Assembly: GCA_021325315.1 (NCBI GenBank)
Contig: JAJPHK010000034.1
Coordinates: 1 to 53,827 of the forward strand
DNA: 53,827 nt
DNA from: Alphaproteobacteria bacterium
GTDB lineage: Bacteria; Pseudomonadota; Alphaproteobacteria; Rhizobiales; Xanthobacteraceae
Direction: 5' to 3'
In this document: in pieces, positions 17,370 through 25,820 of the stretch
How the letters are laid out: each line of letters starts with the position of its first letter
Position numbering within the stretch: the first letter of the stretch is position 1
Made by a program: the position numbers and the translations under genes
Notes under the pieces: generated by a model
Seen by the model: only the letters and a program-made list of their open reading frames with translations
What the model was told of the DNA's origin: nothing
The model's database searches: none

Positions 17370-17624
17370 ATGGCTAAGAAGTCGCTCTTGGCGCGTGTCG
17401 TAGCAGGTTTCATCGTTGTCACGATGTACTGCTTCAACACCGTCGCGCTTACTGGCTTCGCGTTGACGGCTAGCACCACCGACGCAAAGGCCCATAATGG
17501 CGGCCGGAGCAGAGGCCGCGGCCGTCGTGGCCGCTGGCGTGGCCGGGGCCGTGGCCGCGGTTACTGGTGGCCGGGCGCTTGCCACATCCCGGGTACCAGT
17601 CTCTGGTACGCCGAGTGCTGGTAA
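17370..17624 (+). CDS. Small exported Arg/Gly-rich protein
   Basis: The 84-residue product has a hydrophobic N-terminal segment (VVAGFIVVTMYCFNTVALTG), likely a signal peptide cleaved near ASTTDAKA. A short basic run of RG/RGR repeats follows (GGRSRGRGRRGRWRGRGRG), and the end is aromatic and Cys-containing (YWWPGACHIPGTSLWYAECW). ATG 17370 is supported by AAAGGAA just upstream, and a terminator follows 27 bp after the stop. I do not recognise the family. The RG-rich core could bind polyanions such as nucleic acid, lipopolysaccharide or phosphate polymers, but this is inference. Confidence 0.8.
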   Translation: MAKKSLLARVVAGFIVVTMYCFNTVALTGFALTASTTDAKAHNGGRSRGRGRRGRWRGRGRGRGYWWPGACHIPGTSLWYAECW

Positions 17625-17650
17625 TCAGAAGACCACTCGCTCTTTGGGAA

Positions 17651-17676
17651 CGGGCCGGCTCTGCCGGCCCGTTTTC
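17651..17676 (+). terminator. Rho-independent terminator
   Basis: The stem CGGGCCGGC-TCT-GCCGGCCCG is followed by TTTTCGTT. It ends the transcript of the small Arg/Gly-rich gene. Confidence 0.88.
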
Positions 17677-17706
17677 GTTGCGCAATCGTTCGGCTGTGCA
17701 CTTCGT

Positions 17707-18867
17707 CTAGCGGCGTCTTTTTGATTTGTTTGCTGCCGGCTTCTTTTCAGAATCGTCGAACTCCTGCTCGGCGGGATCGAAGCCGAGCTTCTCGGCGACA
17801 AAACAATTGTAATAAGCCGCATCGCGAACGTGGCTGCTTGCGCATTTATGAAAGGAATCGAGTTCTTTCAACTCGAAATACATTAGATAAGGCGCGATCG
17901 TATAACGAATCTCGCTGCCTCTTATTCGTCCGAAACGATCGATCCTGCCTTTTAGGTCCGGCCTCTGTTCGAGAATGGGCCCGCGCAACGCCTCGTTCTC
18001 AATGAAGTTATCGGGTAATTGGTCGAAAGGCCCGTCGAAGTAATTGTTTAGGCGCACATTGTTATTGAAAACACCGATCAGAATTTTGCGGCCGAGCTTA
18101 TGGTCACGGTAATAGGCGAAGCCCGTGCGCTTGCCCACGAAAATGCGATCGGTTCCTTCATAGGGGAAAAGCTCGTCGGTGGCCTTCGCTGTCTCGTTGA
18201 GAATGTAGATGAAGTTTTTCAATTTCGTATTGTAGGCGAGGAAAAACTGGACTCCCGAATCGTCGAAAATCGGGCCAATGAATTTTTCGTCCGGCGCCAG
18301 CGCTTCGGCGGGCGGCTTTACTCCCGATAGGTCGTTGAGCGCGAAGATGACGCTCTTCCCACCGAAGGATACGCGGTAAACGAGCCGCTCGATTTTCTCT
18401 AGCAACACTCCCTCCGCAGCACCGAAGACGACGTGTTTTCCAGGGGTCTCGAGCCGCCACTCGGCCGATGTTTCGTAGTAGGCGAAATGCAACGAGACCT
18501 TGTCGTCTTCATCCCGCTCGATTCTGATATTGCCCGCGAACGGCGTGCCGTTATGAAGGAAGCGAAAATAGTAATAGTTTTCGGTCGGATATACTTTCAC
18601 TCGATCGGGCAGGCTGTTCAATACAAAGGCGAACACTTTGAGCGGATTGCCGGTGTCGAGGCTGTCCGTTCGCATGAGTTCCTCGATATCGGTCTGATGT
18701 GTTTCCAGTTTAGGAAACGCAGCGTCTTCCGCCGCAGCGGAAACAGCAAAGATAACTGCGAAGGCAGTTCCGGCGAGCAGCGTTGCCGCGGCCGCAGTGC
18801 GGAGAAAGAAGGTCGCGATAAAAGCCGCGTAACCGGCCGCGAAGAACGTCGAATTTTTTTTCTTCAT
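17707..18867 (-). CDS. Exported protein of unknown function, tandem paralogue A
   Basis: This 386-residue protein has a long N-terminal signal peptide or anchor (two hydrophobic stretches up to FAVSAAAEDA). The body is closely related to the product of the next gene. Shared blocks include DSLD..PLKVFAFVLNSLP, YPTENYYYFRFLHNGTP, FIGPIFDDSGV, GKRTGFAYYRDHKL, RKILIGVF and YFDGPFDQLPDNFIE. Two cysteines near the C-terminus (KCASSHV and YNCFVAEK) are conserved in both copies and may pair. The tail is very basic (ANKSKRRR). No catalytic motif or known domain is recognised. A perfect AAGGAG site supports ATG 18867. It lies 33 bp downstream of paralogue B on the same strand. Confidence 0.82.
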   Translation of the reverse strand: MKKKNSTFFAAGYAAFIATFFLRTAAAATLLAGTAFAVIFAVSAAAEDAAFPKLETHQTDIEELMRTDSLDTGNPLKVFAFVLNSLPDRVKVYPTENYYYFRFLHNGTPFAGNIRIERDEDDKVSLHFAYYETSAEWRLETPGKHVVFGAAEGVLLEKIERLVYRVSFGGKSVIFALNDLSGVKPPAEALAPDEKFIGPIFDDSGVQFFLAYNTKLKNFIYILNETAKATDELFPYEGTDRIFVGKRTGFAYYRDHKLGRKILIGVFNNNVRLNNYFDGPFDQLPDNFIENEALRGPILEQRPDLKGRIDRFGRIRGSEIRYTIAPYLMYFELKELDSFHKCASSHVRDAAYYNCFVAEKLGFDPAEQEFDDSEKKPAANKSKRRR

Positions 18868-18900
18868 CGAATCTCCTTCCAACGCGGCGCGGGCATTTCT

Positions 18901-19941
18901 TCACCGGCGTTTTTTATTCGCGTTCGCGTCTCCGGATTTTTCAGCGGTGAAACATTCGTAATAGCGGCCGTTGTTCTGCCGCTTATTCGCGCAGGCTTCG
19001 ACCGGGTTGAGATCGGAAAGCTCGGCATAAGCGAGGTAAGGCTTGATCGCGTAACGGATGTTGCGGTCGAGCGCGCGGCCGTAGCGGTCGATCTTGCCGG
19101 CAAGCTGCGGGCTCACCAGAAGAATCGCATCGCGGAGCGTATCGCCTTCGATGAAGTTGTCGGGCAGCTGATCGAAGGGACCGTCGAAATAGGTGTTGAG
19201 GAGGAGATTGTTCTCGAAGACGCCGATCAGAATTTTTCGGTCGAGCTTGTGATCGCGGTAATAGGCGAAGCCCGTGCGTTTGCCGAGCAGAATGCGGCTG
19301 CCGGGCTTCAGCGGGAACAATTCTTCGGTCGGCTTCACCGTTTCGTCCAGTACGTAGAGAAACAGTTTCAGCCTGGAATTGAAGATCAGGAAAAAGCGCA
19401 CGCCCGAGTCGTCGAAAATCGGCCCGATGAAACGCTCATCTGCTCCGAGCGCTCCCGCCGGCGGCTTCACCTTCGAAAGATCGTTCAGCGCAAAGAGCAC
19501 GCTCTTGCTCTGATATGCGACGCGGTAGAGAAAGCGATCTTTCTTCTCGAGTGTCACGCCCTGTGCTGCGCCGAGCACAATCTCCTTCGCGTTCTCCTCC
19601 GGATGCCAGGGGGTTTCGGTCGGATAGTAGGCGAAGTGCAGCGTCGGCTCCTTGTCGCTCACCTCAATGCGGATGTTGCCGGAATAGGGCGTGCCGTTGT
19701 GCAAAAAACGGAAGTAGTAATAATTTTCGGTCGGGTAGACATGCACGCCGCCCGGCAGGCTGTTCAGCACGAAGGCGAAAACTTTCAGCGGATCGTTCAC
19801 GTCGAGCGAATCGGTGCGTGTGATCTCCTCGATATACGATTCGTGCGTCCAGAGTTGCGGCTGCGCGGTTTGCGCGCCCACCGCCAAGGGCAGAAGCGCG
19901 GCAGCGAGCGCGGCAACCGCTGTGAGCGAATTCGGGCGCAA
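18901..19941 (-). CDS. Exported protein of unknown function, tandem paralogue B (TTG start)
   Basis: This 346-residue protein is the upstream member of a tandem pair and shares most of its length with paralogue A, including YPTENYYYFRFLHNGTP, GKRTGFAYYRDHKL and YFDGPFDQLPDNFIE. No ATG gives a proper N-terminus. TTG 19941, six bases after GGGAG, gives MRPNSLTAVAALAAALLPL, a clean Sec signal peptide ending at VGAQ, and is therefore preferred. An in-frame start at 20058 would add a non-conserved extension overlapping the divergent gene. Two C-terminal cysteines are conserved with the paralogue, and the tail is basic (NANKKRR). The function is unknown. It may be an envelope-associated beta-rich protein. 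Confidence 0.8.
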   Translation of the reverse strand: MRPNSLTAVAALAAALLPLAVGAQTAQPQLWTHESYIEEITRTDSLDVNDPLKVFAFVLNSLPGGVHVYPTENYYYFRFLHNGTPYSGNIRIEVSDKEPTLHFAYYPTETPWHPEENAKEIVLGAAQGVTLEKKDRFLYRVAYQSKSVLFALNDLSKVKPPAGALGADERFIGPIFDDSGVRFFLIFNSRLKLFLYVLDETVKPTEELFPLKPGSRILLGKRTGFAYYRDHKLDRKILIGVFENNLLLNTYFDGPFDQLPDNFIEGDTLRDAILLVSPQLAGKIDRYGRALDRNIRYAIKPYLAYAELSDLNPVEACANKRQNNGRYYECFTAEKSGDANANKKRR

Positions 19942-20052
19942 TGAAAACTCCCTTCGCCGTGAACCGTCATCATGGGTGCAGCAAATGACCGGCGCAAGGG
20001 AGTGATATTCGGCTCGATTGCCTTCGGCAACCGGACGGCTAATTTCGTATTC

Positions 20053-20457
20053 ATGCATTGGGAGAGACTGGAAGCCCCTTCGCTTTCGGAGTTGGAAAAG
20101 CTCGCGGCAGACGCGTTCAAACGCCTGCCTGAAAAATTCCGCGCGCTATGCGGCGGAGTTGTAATCCGTATCGAGGATTTTCCTTCCGGGGACGTATTGA
20201 AGGAAATGGATGCCGAGCCGTTCGATCTCCTCGGCCTGTTCACAGGCGTTGGCCTCGCGCATGCGGGCGCGATGCCCGAGACGGGAACGCTGCCGAACAC
20301 GGTTCATCTTTACCGCCGTCCGATCCTCGATTACTGGGCGGAGCATCATGAGACGCTCGGCGCCATCGTGACGCACGTGCTTGTCCACGAAATCGGCCAC
20401 CATTTCGGGCTTTCCGACGAGGACATGGAGCGGATCGAGCGCCAGGCGGGGCCGTAG
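20053..20457 (+). CDS. Metallopeptidase-family (zincin-like) protein
   Basis: This short protein of 134 residues (from ATG 20053) belongs to the small minimal-zincin family typical of alphaproteobacteria and actinobacteria. The zinc motif is HEIGHHFGLSDEDM at 112-125, where the two His, the Glu and the downstream Asp are expected metal or catalytic residues. The Leu/Pro block DLLGLFTGVGL and NTVHLYRRPILD are also family features. No signal peptide is present, so it is likely cytoplasmic. An upstream in-frame ATG at 19972 would add 27 residues that look unconserved and lie in the divergent promoter region. Confidence 0.88.
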   Translation: MHWERLEAPSLSELEKLAADAFKRLPEKFRALCGGVVIRIEDFPSGDVLKEMDAEPFDLLGLFTGVGLAHAGAMPETGTLPNTVHLYRRPILDYWAEHHETLGAIVTHVLVHEIGHHFGLSDEDMERIERQAGP

Positions 20458-20536
20458 GCGCATATCTCCCCCGTGCGGCCGGCGTTTGAAAATGCCGGGA
20501 TGAGGGGTTACAACCCCGGCTCGTGAGGATCAGGCA

Positions 20537-21142
20537 ATGGAAAAATTCACGGTTTTGAACGGCGTCGCCGCGCCTCTGAAGCAGGTCAATGTCGACACCG
20601 ACAAGATCATCCCGAAGCAGTACCTGAAGACCATCAAGCGCACCGGGCTCGGCAAGGGCCTGTTCGCGGAGATGCGCTATCGCGACGACGGCAGCGAGAA
20701 TCCGGATTTCGTGCTGAACAAGCCGGCGTACCGCCACGCCAAGATTCTCGTCGCGGGCGACAATTTCGGCTGCGGCTCCTCGCGCGAGCATGCGCCCTGG
20801 GCGCTTTTGGACTTCGGCATCCGCTGCGTGATCTCGACCTCGTTCGCGGACATCTTCTACAACAACTGCTTCCAGAATGGCATTCTGCCGATCAAGGTCT
20901 CGCAGAACGATCTCGACAAATTGTTCGACGACGCCGAGCGAGGCGCGAACGCGACGCTGACGATCGACCTCGCCGCGCAGGAAATCCGCGGGCCCGACGG
21001 CGGCACGATCAAGTTCGAGATCGACCCGTTCCGCAAGCACTGCATGCTGAACGGCCTCGACGACATCGGGCTGACGATGGAAAAGGCCCCGAAAATCCAA
21101 TCCTTCGAAAAGCAGGCCGCCGAAAAGCGCCCCTGGGCTTAA
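20537..21142 (+). CDS. leuD: 3-isopropylmalate dehydratase small subunit
   Basis: LeuD is the swivel-domain partner of LeuC (13.2-14.6 kb). The 201-residue protein has the family blocks [54 protein letters not shown] and, at the C-terminus, [18 protein letters not shown]. leuB starts 4 bp after its stop, so the two are cotranscribed. A GAGG site precedes the start. Confidence 0.98.
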   Translation: MEKFTVLNGVAAPLKQVNVDTDKIIPKQYLKTIKRTGLGKGLFAEMRYRDDGSENPDFVLNKPAYRHAKILVAGDNFGCGSSREHAPWALLDFGIRCVISTSFADIFYNNCFQNGILPIKVSQNDLDKLFDDAERGANATLTIDLAAQEIRGPDGGTIKFEIDPFRKHCMLNGLDDIGLTMEKAPKIQSFEKQAAEKRPWA

Positions 21143-21146
21143 TCGC

Positions 21147-22259
21147 ATGACCAATATCGATCTTCTGCTCCTTCCCGGCGACGGGATCGGCCCCGAAGTC
21201 ATGGCCGAAACCAAGCGCGTCATCGAATTCTTCGAGAAGCAGGGTGCTGCCAAGTTCACCGTCGAGGAAGACCTCGTCGGCGGCGCCGCTTACGACGCGC
21301 ACAAAAAGGCGATCTCTGAAGACGCGATGAGGAAGGCGCGCGACGCCGACGCGATTCTTTTGGGCGCCGTCGGCGGGCCGAAATGGGCGAATGTTCCCTA
21401 CGACGCGCGGCCGGAAGCGGGGCTTCTGCGGCTCCGGAAAGATTTGCAGTTGTTTGCCAATCTGCGCCCGGCGATCTGTTATCCGGCGCTTGCCGACGAT
21501 TCGAGCCTGAAGCGGGAACTCGTCGAAGGCCTCGATATCGTGATCGTGCGCGAGCTCACCGGCGGAGTCTATTTCGGCGAACCGAAGACGATCACGGATC
21601 TCGGCAACGGCCAGAAGCGCGCGATCGATACGCAGGTTTACGACACCTACGAGATCGAGCGCATCGCGCGCGTCGCCTTCGATCTCGCGCGCAAGCGCCG
21701 TAACAAGGTGACCTCGTCCGAAAAAAACAACGTGATGAAGTCGGGTGTGCTCTGGAAGGAAGTCGTCACGCAAGTGCACGAGCGCGAGTTCAAAGACGTC
21801 AAGCTCGAGCACAATCTGGCGGATTCACTCGGCATGCAGCTCGTGCGCGCGCCGAAGCAGTTCGACGTGATCGTGACCGACAATCTGTTCGGCGACATTC
21901 TCTCCGACGTCGCGGCGATGCTCACGGGTTCCCTGGGCATGCTGCCTTCCGCCTCGCTCGGCGAAGTCGACGCGAAGACGAAAAAACGCCGCGCGCTCTA
22001 TGAGCCGGTGCACGGCTCCGCGCCCGATATCGCGGGCAAGGGCCTTGCCAACCCGATCGCCATGATCGGCTCGTTCGGGATGATGCTGCGCTATTCCTTC
22101 GGCATGACGAAAGAAGCCGACATGATCGAGCAGGCGATCGCGGCCGCCCTCGCCAAGGGTCTTCGTACCGCCGACATCAAGGGCAAAGCCGAAAAGACCG
22201 TCGGCACGCGCGAGATGACCGACGCGATTCTTTCGGAGCTGGAGAAGCTCGCGGCTTAG
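21147..22259 (+). CDS. leuB: 3-isopropylmalate dehydrogenase
   Basis: LeuB is the NAD-dependent oxidative decarboxylase that forms 2-oxoisocaproate in leucine synthesis. The 370-residue protein has [28 protein letters not shown], the substrate/Mg site [34 protein letters not shown] and the NAD-binding [14 protein letters not shown]. It follows leuD by 4 bp and ends convergently with a small exported gene. Confidence 0.98.
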   Translation: MTNIDLLLLPGDGIGPEVMAETKRVIEFFEKQGAAKFTVEEDLVGGAAYDAHKKAISEDAMRKARDADAILLGAVGGPKWANVPYDARPEAGLLRLRKDLQLFANLRPAICYPALADDSSLKRELVEGLDIVIVRELTGGVYFGEPKTITDLGNGQKRAIDTQVYDTYEIERIARVAFDLARKRRNKVTSSEKNNVMKSGVLWKEVVTQVHEREFKDVKLEHNLADSLGMQLVRAPKQFDVIVTDNLFGDILSDVAAMLTGSLGMLPSASLGEVDAKTKKRRALYEPVHGSAPDIAGKGLANPIAMIGSFGMMLRYSFGMTKEADMIEQAIAAALAKGLRTADIKGKAEKTVGTREMTDAILSELEKLAA

Positions 22260-22272
22260 CCGCGACCGAAAA

Positions 22273-22569
22273 TCAGAAGCCCGGCAATTCGAAGGGCACC
22301 GGCAGCGGATAGCGGTAGTCGCGGTTGTCAGGGCCTGCCGGGCCGTAGTTCGGATACCGCGACGTCAGCATGTAGTAATAATCGTGATAGCCCTTCTCGC
22401 CCGGCCGCACTTCGGTGCCGGCGTCGAGGAAGCTCCTGTGCTTGCGGACCGTGATGCTGTAATGCGCCCGGTTCTCGTAGCGTTTCTTCTTTGAAGTCGC
22501 GGCATTCGCCGGAAGAGCGGCCAGGACGGCAAGACCTGCAGCGAAGGCGATAAGCGTTCGAATACGCAT
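22273..22569 (-). CDS. Small exported Tyr-rich protein of unknown function
   Basis: The 98-residue product has a Sec signal peptide (LIAFAAGLAVLAALPANA, cut before ATSKKK). The mature part is basic and tyrosine/proline-rich: YENRAHYSITVRKHRSF, a GEKGYHDYYYMLTSRYP block and an end in PVPFELPGF. GAGGAAAC before the ATG is a good ribosome binding site. No family is recognised. Confidence 0.78.
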   Translation of the reverse strand: MRIRTLIAFAAGLAVLAALPANAATSKKKRYENRAHYSITVRKHRSFLDAGTEVRPGEKGYHDYYYMLTSRYPNYGPAGPDNRDYRYPLPVPFELPGF

Positions 22570-22663
22570 GTTTCCTCACAAAAGGGGCGCGAAGCGATTT
22601 CTCGCATCATAGCCTGTCATGATGATGCGTAACAACGCCGAAAGTTCCCTCAATTTCGCGAAA

Positions 22664-23143
22664 TCAGGTGCGGCGGGGTTGTCGTTTCCGCGCCTTTGAA
22701 CGAAAGGGCCGCTTCCTCTTCCGCCTGTGTTCGCGCGCCTTTTTGGCTCTGCGTCCGCGGCATCGTCGGCACTTGCAGTTCGACTTGCCGATGACATTGC
22801 GCAAATAGTCGCTGCCGTAGTCGTAGGTGATTTCCTCGCCCGGCTTGATGTTGCGGAGGGCGCTGATGAAGACGCGGCGCTTGACGATGATCGGCACCGC
22901 GTTCGGATTGCAGGAGTGATTGGCGTAGCGCGCGAGGTTCTTTCGGGATTTGCCGTCGATCGTCCAGCGGCTGTTGATCTCGAAAAGATAGCGGTTGCCC
23001 CGGTTCTCGGCCCGCTCGGCATCCTTGCCCCTCAGCAAGGGGCCCTTGTACTCCGCAATGCGGGTGCGCTTTTTGATCAAGCGGGTTGCAAACAGGCCAA
23101 GTCGGGTAACGGATCGGCCGACGCGGAACGGTCGAGGCGGCAT
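22664..23143 (-). CDS. SET-domain protein with basic C-terminal tail
   Basis: The 159-residue product carries a compact SET domain, the fold of protein lysine methyltransferases. Visible hallmarks are GLFATRLIKKRTRIAEYKG at the start, the AdoMet-pocket motif RYANHSCNPN at 72-81, GEEITYDYG at 102-110, and a post-SET zinc cluster CKCRRC at 123-128 that can pair with Cys78. A tail of about 30 residues consisting almost only of Arg, Lys and small residues follows (KKAREHRRKRKRPFRSKARK). Bacterial SET proteins are known to methylate lysines of ribosomal, histone-like or other proteins, and the target here is unknown. A longer start at 23272 is possible, but the added segment looks unconserved. Confidence 0.88.
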   Translation of the reverse strand: MPPRPFRVGRSVTRLGLFATRLIKKRTRIAEYKGPLLRGKDAERAENRGNRYLFEINSRWTIDGKSRKNLARYANHSCNPNAVPIIVKRRVFISALRNIKPGEEITYDYGSDYLRNVIGKSNCKCRRCRGRRAKKAREHRRKRKRPFRSKARKRQPRRT

Positions 23144-23327
23144 TCTTGACGGCTTTGTTAACGGACTGGCGATAAAGAACAGAAACGCCGGGATCAACCG
23201 GCGGTTCGGCCCAACCGGCGCGTTTTGCAGGGCTTTGTTGCGGTAATTCGCATTCTCGCGTAGAAGCCCCATCTTCCTGACAAATGCCGGCCCTTTGGAA
23301 GTCCTGGGGCGGCCGATGAGACGAACG

Positions 23328-24365
23328 ATGGGTTACAAGGTCGCGATCGTGGGAGCCACCGGCAATGTAGGCCGGGAGATGCTCGATATTCTGGCGGAAC
23401 GCCGTTTTCCGGCGGACGAAGTGGTGCCGCTTGCCTCGCGCCGCTCGCAGGGCGTCGAGGTTTCCTATGGCGATCGCACGCTGAAAGTGAAGGCGCTCGA
23501 GCATTACGATTTCTCCGACACGGACATTTGCCTGATGTCGGCGGGCGGCGCCGTCTCGAAGGAGTGGTCGCCGAAGATCGCGGCGCAAGGCTGCGTCGTG
23601 ATCGACAACTCGTCGGCCTGGCGCTACGACCCGGACGTTCCGCTCGTTGTGCCGGAGGTGAATGCCGACGCGGTCACGGGCTTCGCCAAGAAGAACATTA
23701 TCGCTAATCCGAACTGCTCGACGGCGCAGCTCGTCGTCGCGCTGAAGCCGCTGCATGACCGAGCGACCGTGAAGCGCGTCGTGGTCGCGACGTATCAGTC
23801 CGTGTCCGGCGCCGGCAAGGAAGCGATGGACGAGCTCTTCTCGCAGACCCGCGCCGTTTACGGCGCTTCGACCGCGGAGGATCCGAAGAAGTTCACGAAG
23901 CGGATCGCCTTCAACGTCATCCCGCATATCGACGTCTTCATGGACGACGGCTCCACCAAGGAAGAGTGGAAGATGGTGCAGGAGACGAAGAAGATCCTGG
24001 ATTCCAAGATCGACCTCGTCGCGACCTGCGCGCGCGTGCCGGTGTTCATCGGGCATTCGGAAGCCGTGCATGTCGAATTCGAGAAGCCGGTCTCCGTCGA
24101 TGAGGCACGGCAGGTGCTGGGCAATGCGCCGGGGGTGCTGGTCATCGACAAGCGCGAGGACGGCGGATACATCACGCCGTTCGAAGCCGCGGGCGAGGAC
24201 GCGACCTATGTGTCGCGCATCCGCGTCGACCCGACCATCAAGAACGGGCTCGCTTTCTGGTGCGTCTCCGACAATCTGCGGAAGGGCGCGGCGCTGAACA
24301 CCGTGCAGATCGCGGAGGTGCTCGTGAACCGCAAGCTTCTCCAGCCGAAGAAGAAGGCGGCTTGA
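23328..24365 (+). CDS. asd: Aspartate-semialdehyde dehydrogenase
   Basis: Asd reduces aspartyl phosphate to aspartate semialdehyde for the synthesis of lysine, diaminopimelate, threonine and methionine. The 345-residue protein has the NADP fold VAIVGATGNVGREMLDIL, the catalytic Cys in ANPNCSTAQLVVALKPLHD, seen as NPNCSTAQ, and SVSGAGKEAMDELF. ATG 23328 (MGYKVAIVG) matches related proteins. ATG 23316 and TTG 23295 are alternatives. The stop overlaps the TTG start of the next gene. Confidence 0.97.
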   Translation: MGYKVAIVGATGNVGREMLDILAERRFPADEVVPLASRRSQGVEVSYGDRTLKVKALEHYDFSDTDICLMSAGGAVSKEWSPKIAAQGCVVIDNSSAWRYDPDVPLVVPEVNADAVTGFAKKNIIANPNCSTAQLVVALKPLHDRATVKRVVVATYQSVSGAGKEAMDELFSQTRAVYGASTAEDPKKFTKRIAFNVIPHIDVFMDDGSTKEEWKMVQETKKILDSKIDLVATCARVPVFIGHSEAVHVEFEKPVSVDEARQVLGNAPGVLVIDKREDGGYITPFEAAGEDATYVSRIRVDPTIKNGLAFWCVSDNLRKGAALNTVQIAEVLVNRKLLQPKKKAA

Positions 24366-24826
24366 GCCCGAAATTTCCAGTACAGGATTTACCGGCGGCG
24401 ATCAGGCCGCCGGTTTCGCTTTCGGCCTATCTCGAAGTTTCCGCGAAAGGCGTACAGATTTACGCCCGCGGGAAAAACGAGAAGGGCGAGCCGGCGTGGA
24501 TTCACAAGGGGCCGGACGCCGAGCTTTTCGACATGGCCGGCAAGCCGTTCGGCAAGCACTATGGCGGCCCGAGCTGGGAAGCGCCGGACGGAAGCAAGGT
24601 GATCGGCGCGCTGAAAGCGAGCGCGCCCGCGCCGCAGCCGGGCGATATTCCGTGGCTTCTCCTCGACATCAAGTCGCGCGAAGGCGAGGGCGCGCTCACG
24701 CAGGCGAAAGCGATCTTGCGGGTGAATACGAAGGGCGGCGTTGCGCCGCCGGCGTCACCGGCCGGCACGGACGAGGGGAACGTTGTCCGCGTGCCGTATC
24801 AAGCGCTGTATTTGTTTTTGAAATAG
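24362..24826 (+). CDS. DUF3455 protein, TTG start
   Basis: The 154-residue product matches the DUF3455 type, with blocks PPVSLSAYLEVSAKGVQIY, WIHKGPDAELFDMAGKPFGKHY (seen as PDAELFDMAGKPFGKHY), GPSWEAPDGSKVIG and IPWLLLDIKSREGEG. No ATG lies ahead of the conserved part. TTG 24362 overlaps the asd stop (TTGA), which suggests translational coupling to asd. DUF3455 proteins usually have a secretion signal, but none is visible with this start. Function unknown. Confidence 0.8.
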   Translation: MSPKFPVQDLPAAIRPPVSLSAYLEVSAKGVQIYARGKNEKGEPAWIHKGPDAELFDMAGKPFGKHYGGPSWEAPDGSKVIGALKASAPAPQPGDIPWLLLDIKSREGEGALTQAKAILRVNTKGGVAPPASPAGTDEGNVVRVPYQALYLFLK

Positions 24827-24844
24827 CGCATTGCAAACAGTGTG

Positions 24845-24880
24845 ATCATCCCGGCTCTCGCTGTGCTCACCCGGGATGAC
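24845..24880. repeat. Short inverted repeat (TCATCCCGG...CCGGGATGA)
   Basis: A compact inverted repeat with GTGAGC in the loop lies between the DUF3455 gene and the malyl-CoA lyase gene. It resembles a reduced version of the other palindromes in the window. It has no T run. Confidence 0.6.
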
Positions 24881-24941
24881 AGTGCCGTGCTTGGCACACG
24901 CGCCGCGTGCCGCTAGTTTGTCGCCAATTTCAGGGGCTTTC

Positions 24942-25820
24942 ATGCAATCGACGATCCGTCCGCGCCGCAGCGCGCTTTACATGCCGGGCTCGAACGCGCG
25001 CGCACTGGAAAAGGCGCGCACGCTTCCTGCCGACGTCATCATCATCGACCTTGAGGACGCGGTGGCGCCGGAAGCGAAGCAAGCGGCGCGCGAGCAGGCC
25101 TGCGCGGCGATCAAGGCCAAGGGTTTCGGGCCGCGCGAAGTGGTATTGCGCACGAACGGATTCGATACGCCGTGGGCTTCCGAGGATCTCGCGGCCGCGA
25201 TGGCGGCGCAGCCGGACGCCGTGCTCATTCCAAAGATTTCTTCCGTCGAGCAGTTGCAGGCGATCGGCAACAAACTCGCGCGCGCTTCCCGGACGCTTCA
25301 GGTCTGGGCGATGATCGAAACACCGCAGGCGATCCTGAACATCGCCTCGATTGCCGCAGCTGCGAAGGACGCAAGCACGCGGCTTTCGGTGCTCGTGCTC
25401 GGCACCAACGATATCGCCAAGGAAACCCGCACCCGCTTCGTGCCGGGGCGGCGGCCGATGCTCACGGCACTTTCGCAAGTCATTCTCGCCGCGCGGGCGC
25501 ACGGACTCGATGTGCTCGACGGCGTTTATAACGACATCAAGGACATCGAGGGGTTCAAGCGCGAATGCGAGGACGGGCGCGATCTCGGCTTCGACGGCAA
25601 GACGCTCGTGCATCCGGCGCAGGTCGAGCCCTGCAATCAAATCTTCTCGCCGTCCGAGGAGGAGATCGCCGCCGCGAGGAAAATCGTCGACGCCTTCGCG
25701 CTTCCGGAAAACAAGGGAAAAGGCGTGATTTCCCTCGACGGCAAAATGGTCGAGATCATGCATGCGGATATCGCCGCGCGTACGGTCGCGCTCGGCGAAG
25801 CGATCAAGGCAAAGGCATGA
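24942..25820 (+). CDS. CitE/HpcH-HpaI family malyl-CoA lyase or malyl-CoA thioesterase
   Basis: The 292-residue TIM-barrel protein has RRSALYMPGSNARALEKA, the metal-binding IIIDLEDAVAPEAKQAAR, PKISSVEQL, WAMIETPQAILN, LVLGTNDIAKETRTRF and GKTLVHPAQVEPCN. This combination is that of L-malyl-CoA/beta-methylmalyl-CoA lyases and the closely related (3S)-malyl-CoA thioesterases. The directly coupled downstream gene (ATGA overlap) is a mesaconyl-CoA hydratase, so a role in the ethylmalonyl-CoA pathway for C2 assimilation is likely. Lyase and thioesterase cannot be told apart here with certainty. ATG 24942 begins just before the conserved N-terminus. Confidence 0.88.
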   Translation: MQSTIRPRRSALYMPGSNARALEKARTLPADVIIIDLEDAVAPEAKQAAREQACAAIKAKGFGPREVVLRTNGFDTPWASEDLAAAMAAQPDAVLIPKISSVEQLQAIGNKLARASRTLQVWAMIETPQAILNIASIAAAAKDASTRLSVLVLGTNDIAKETRTRFVPGRRPMLTALSQVILAARAHGLDVLDGVYNDIKDIEGFKRECEDGRDLGFDGKTLVHPAQVEPCNQIFSPSEEEIAAARKIVDAFALPENKGKGVISLDGKMVEIMHADIAARTVALGEAIKAKA

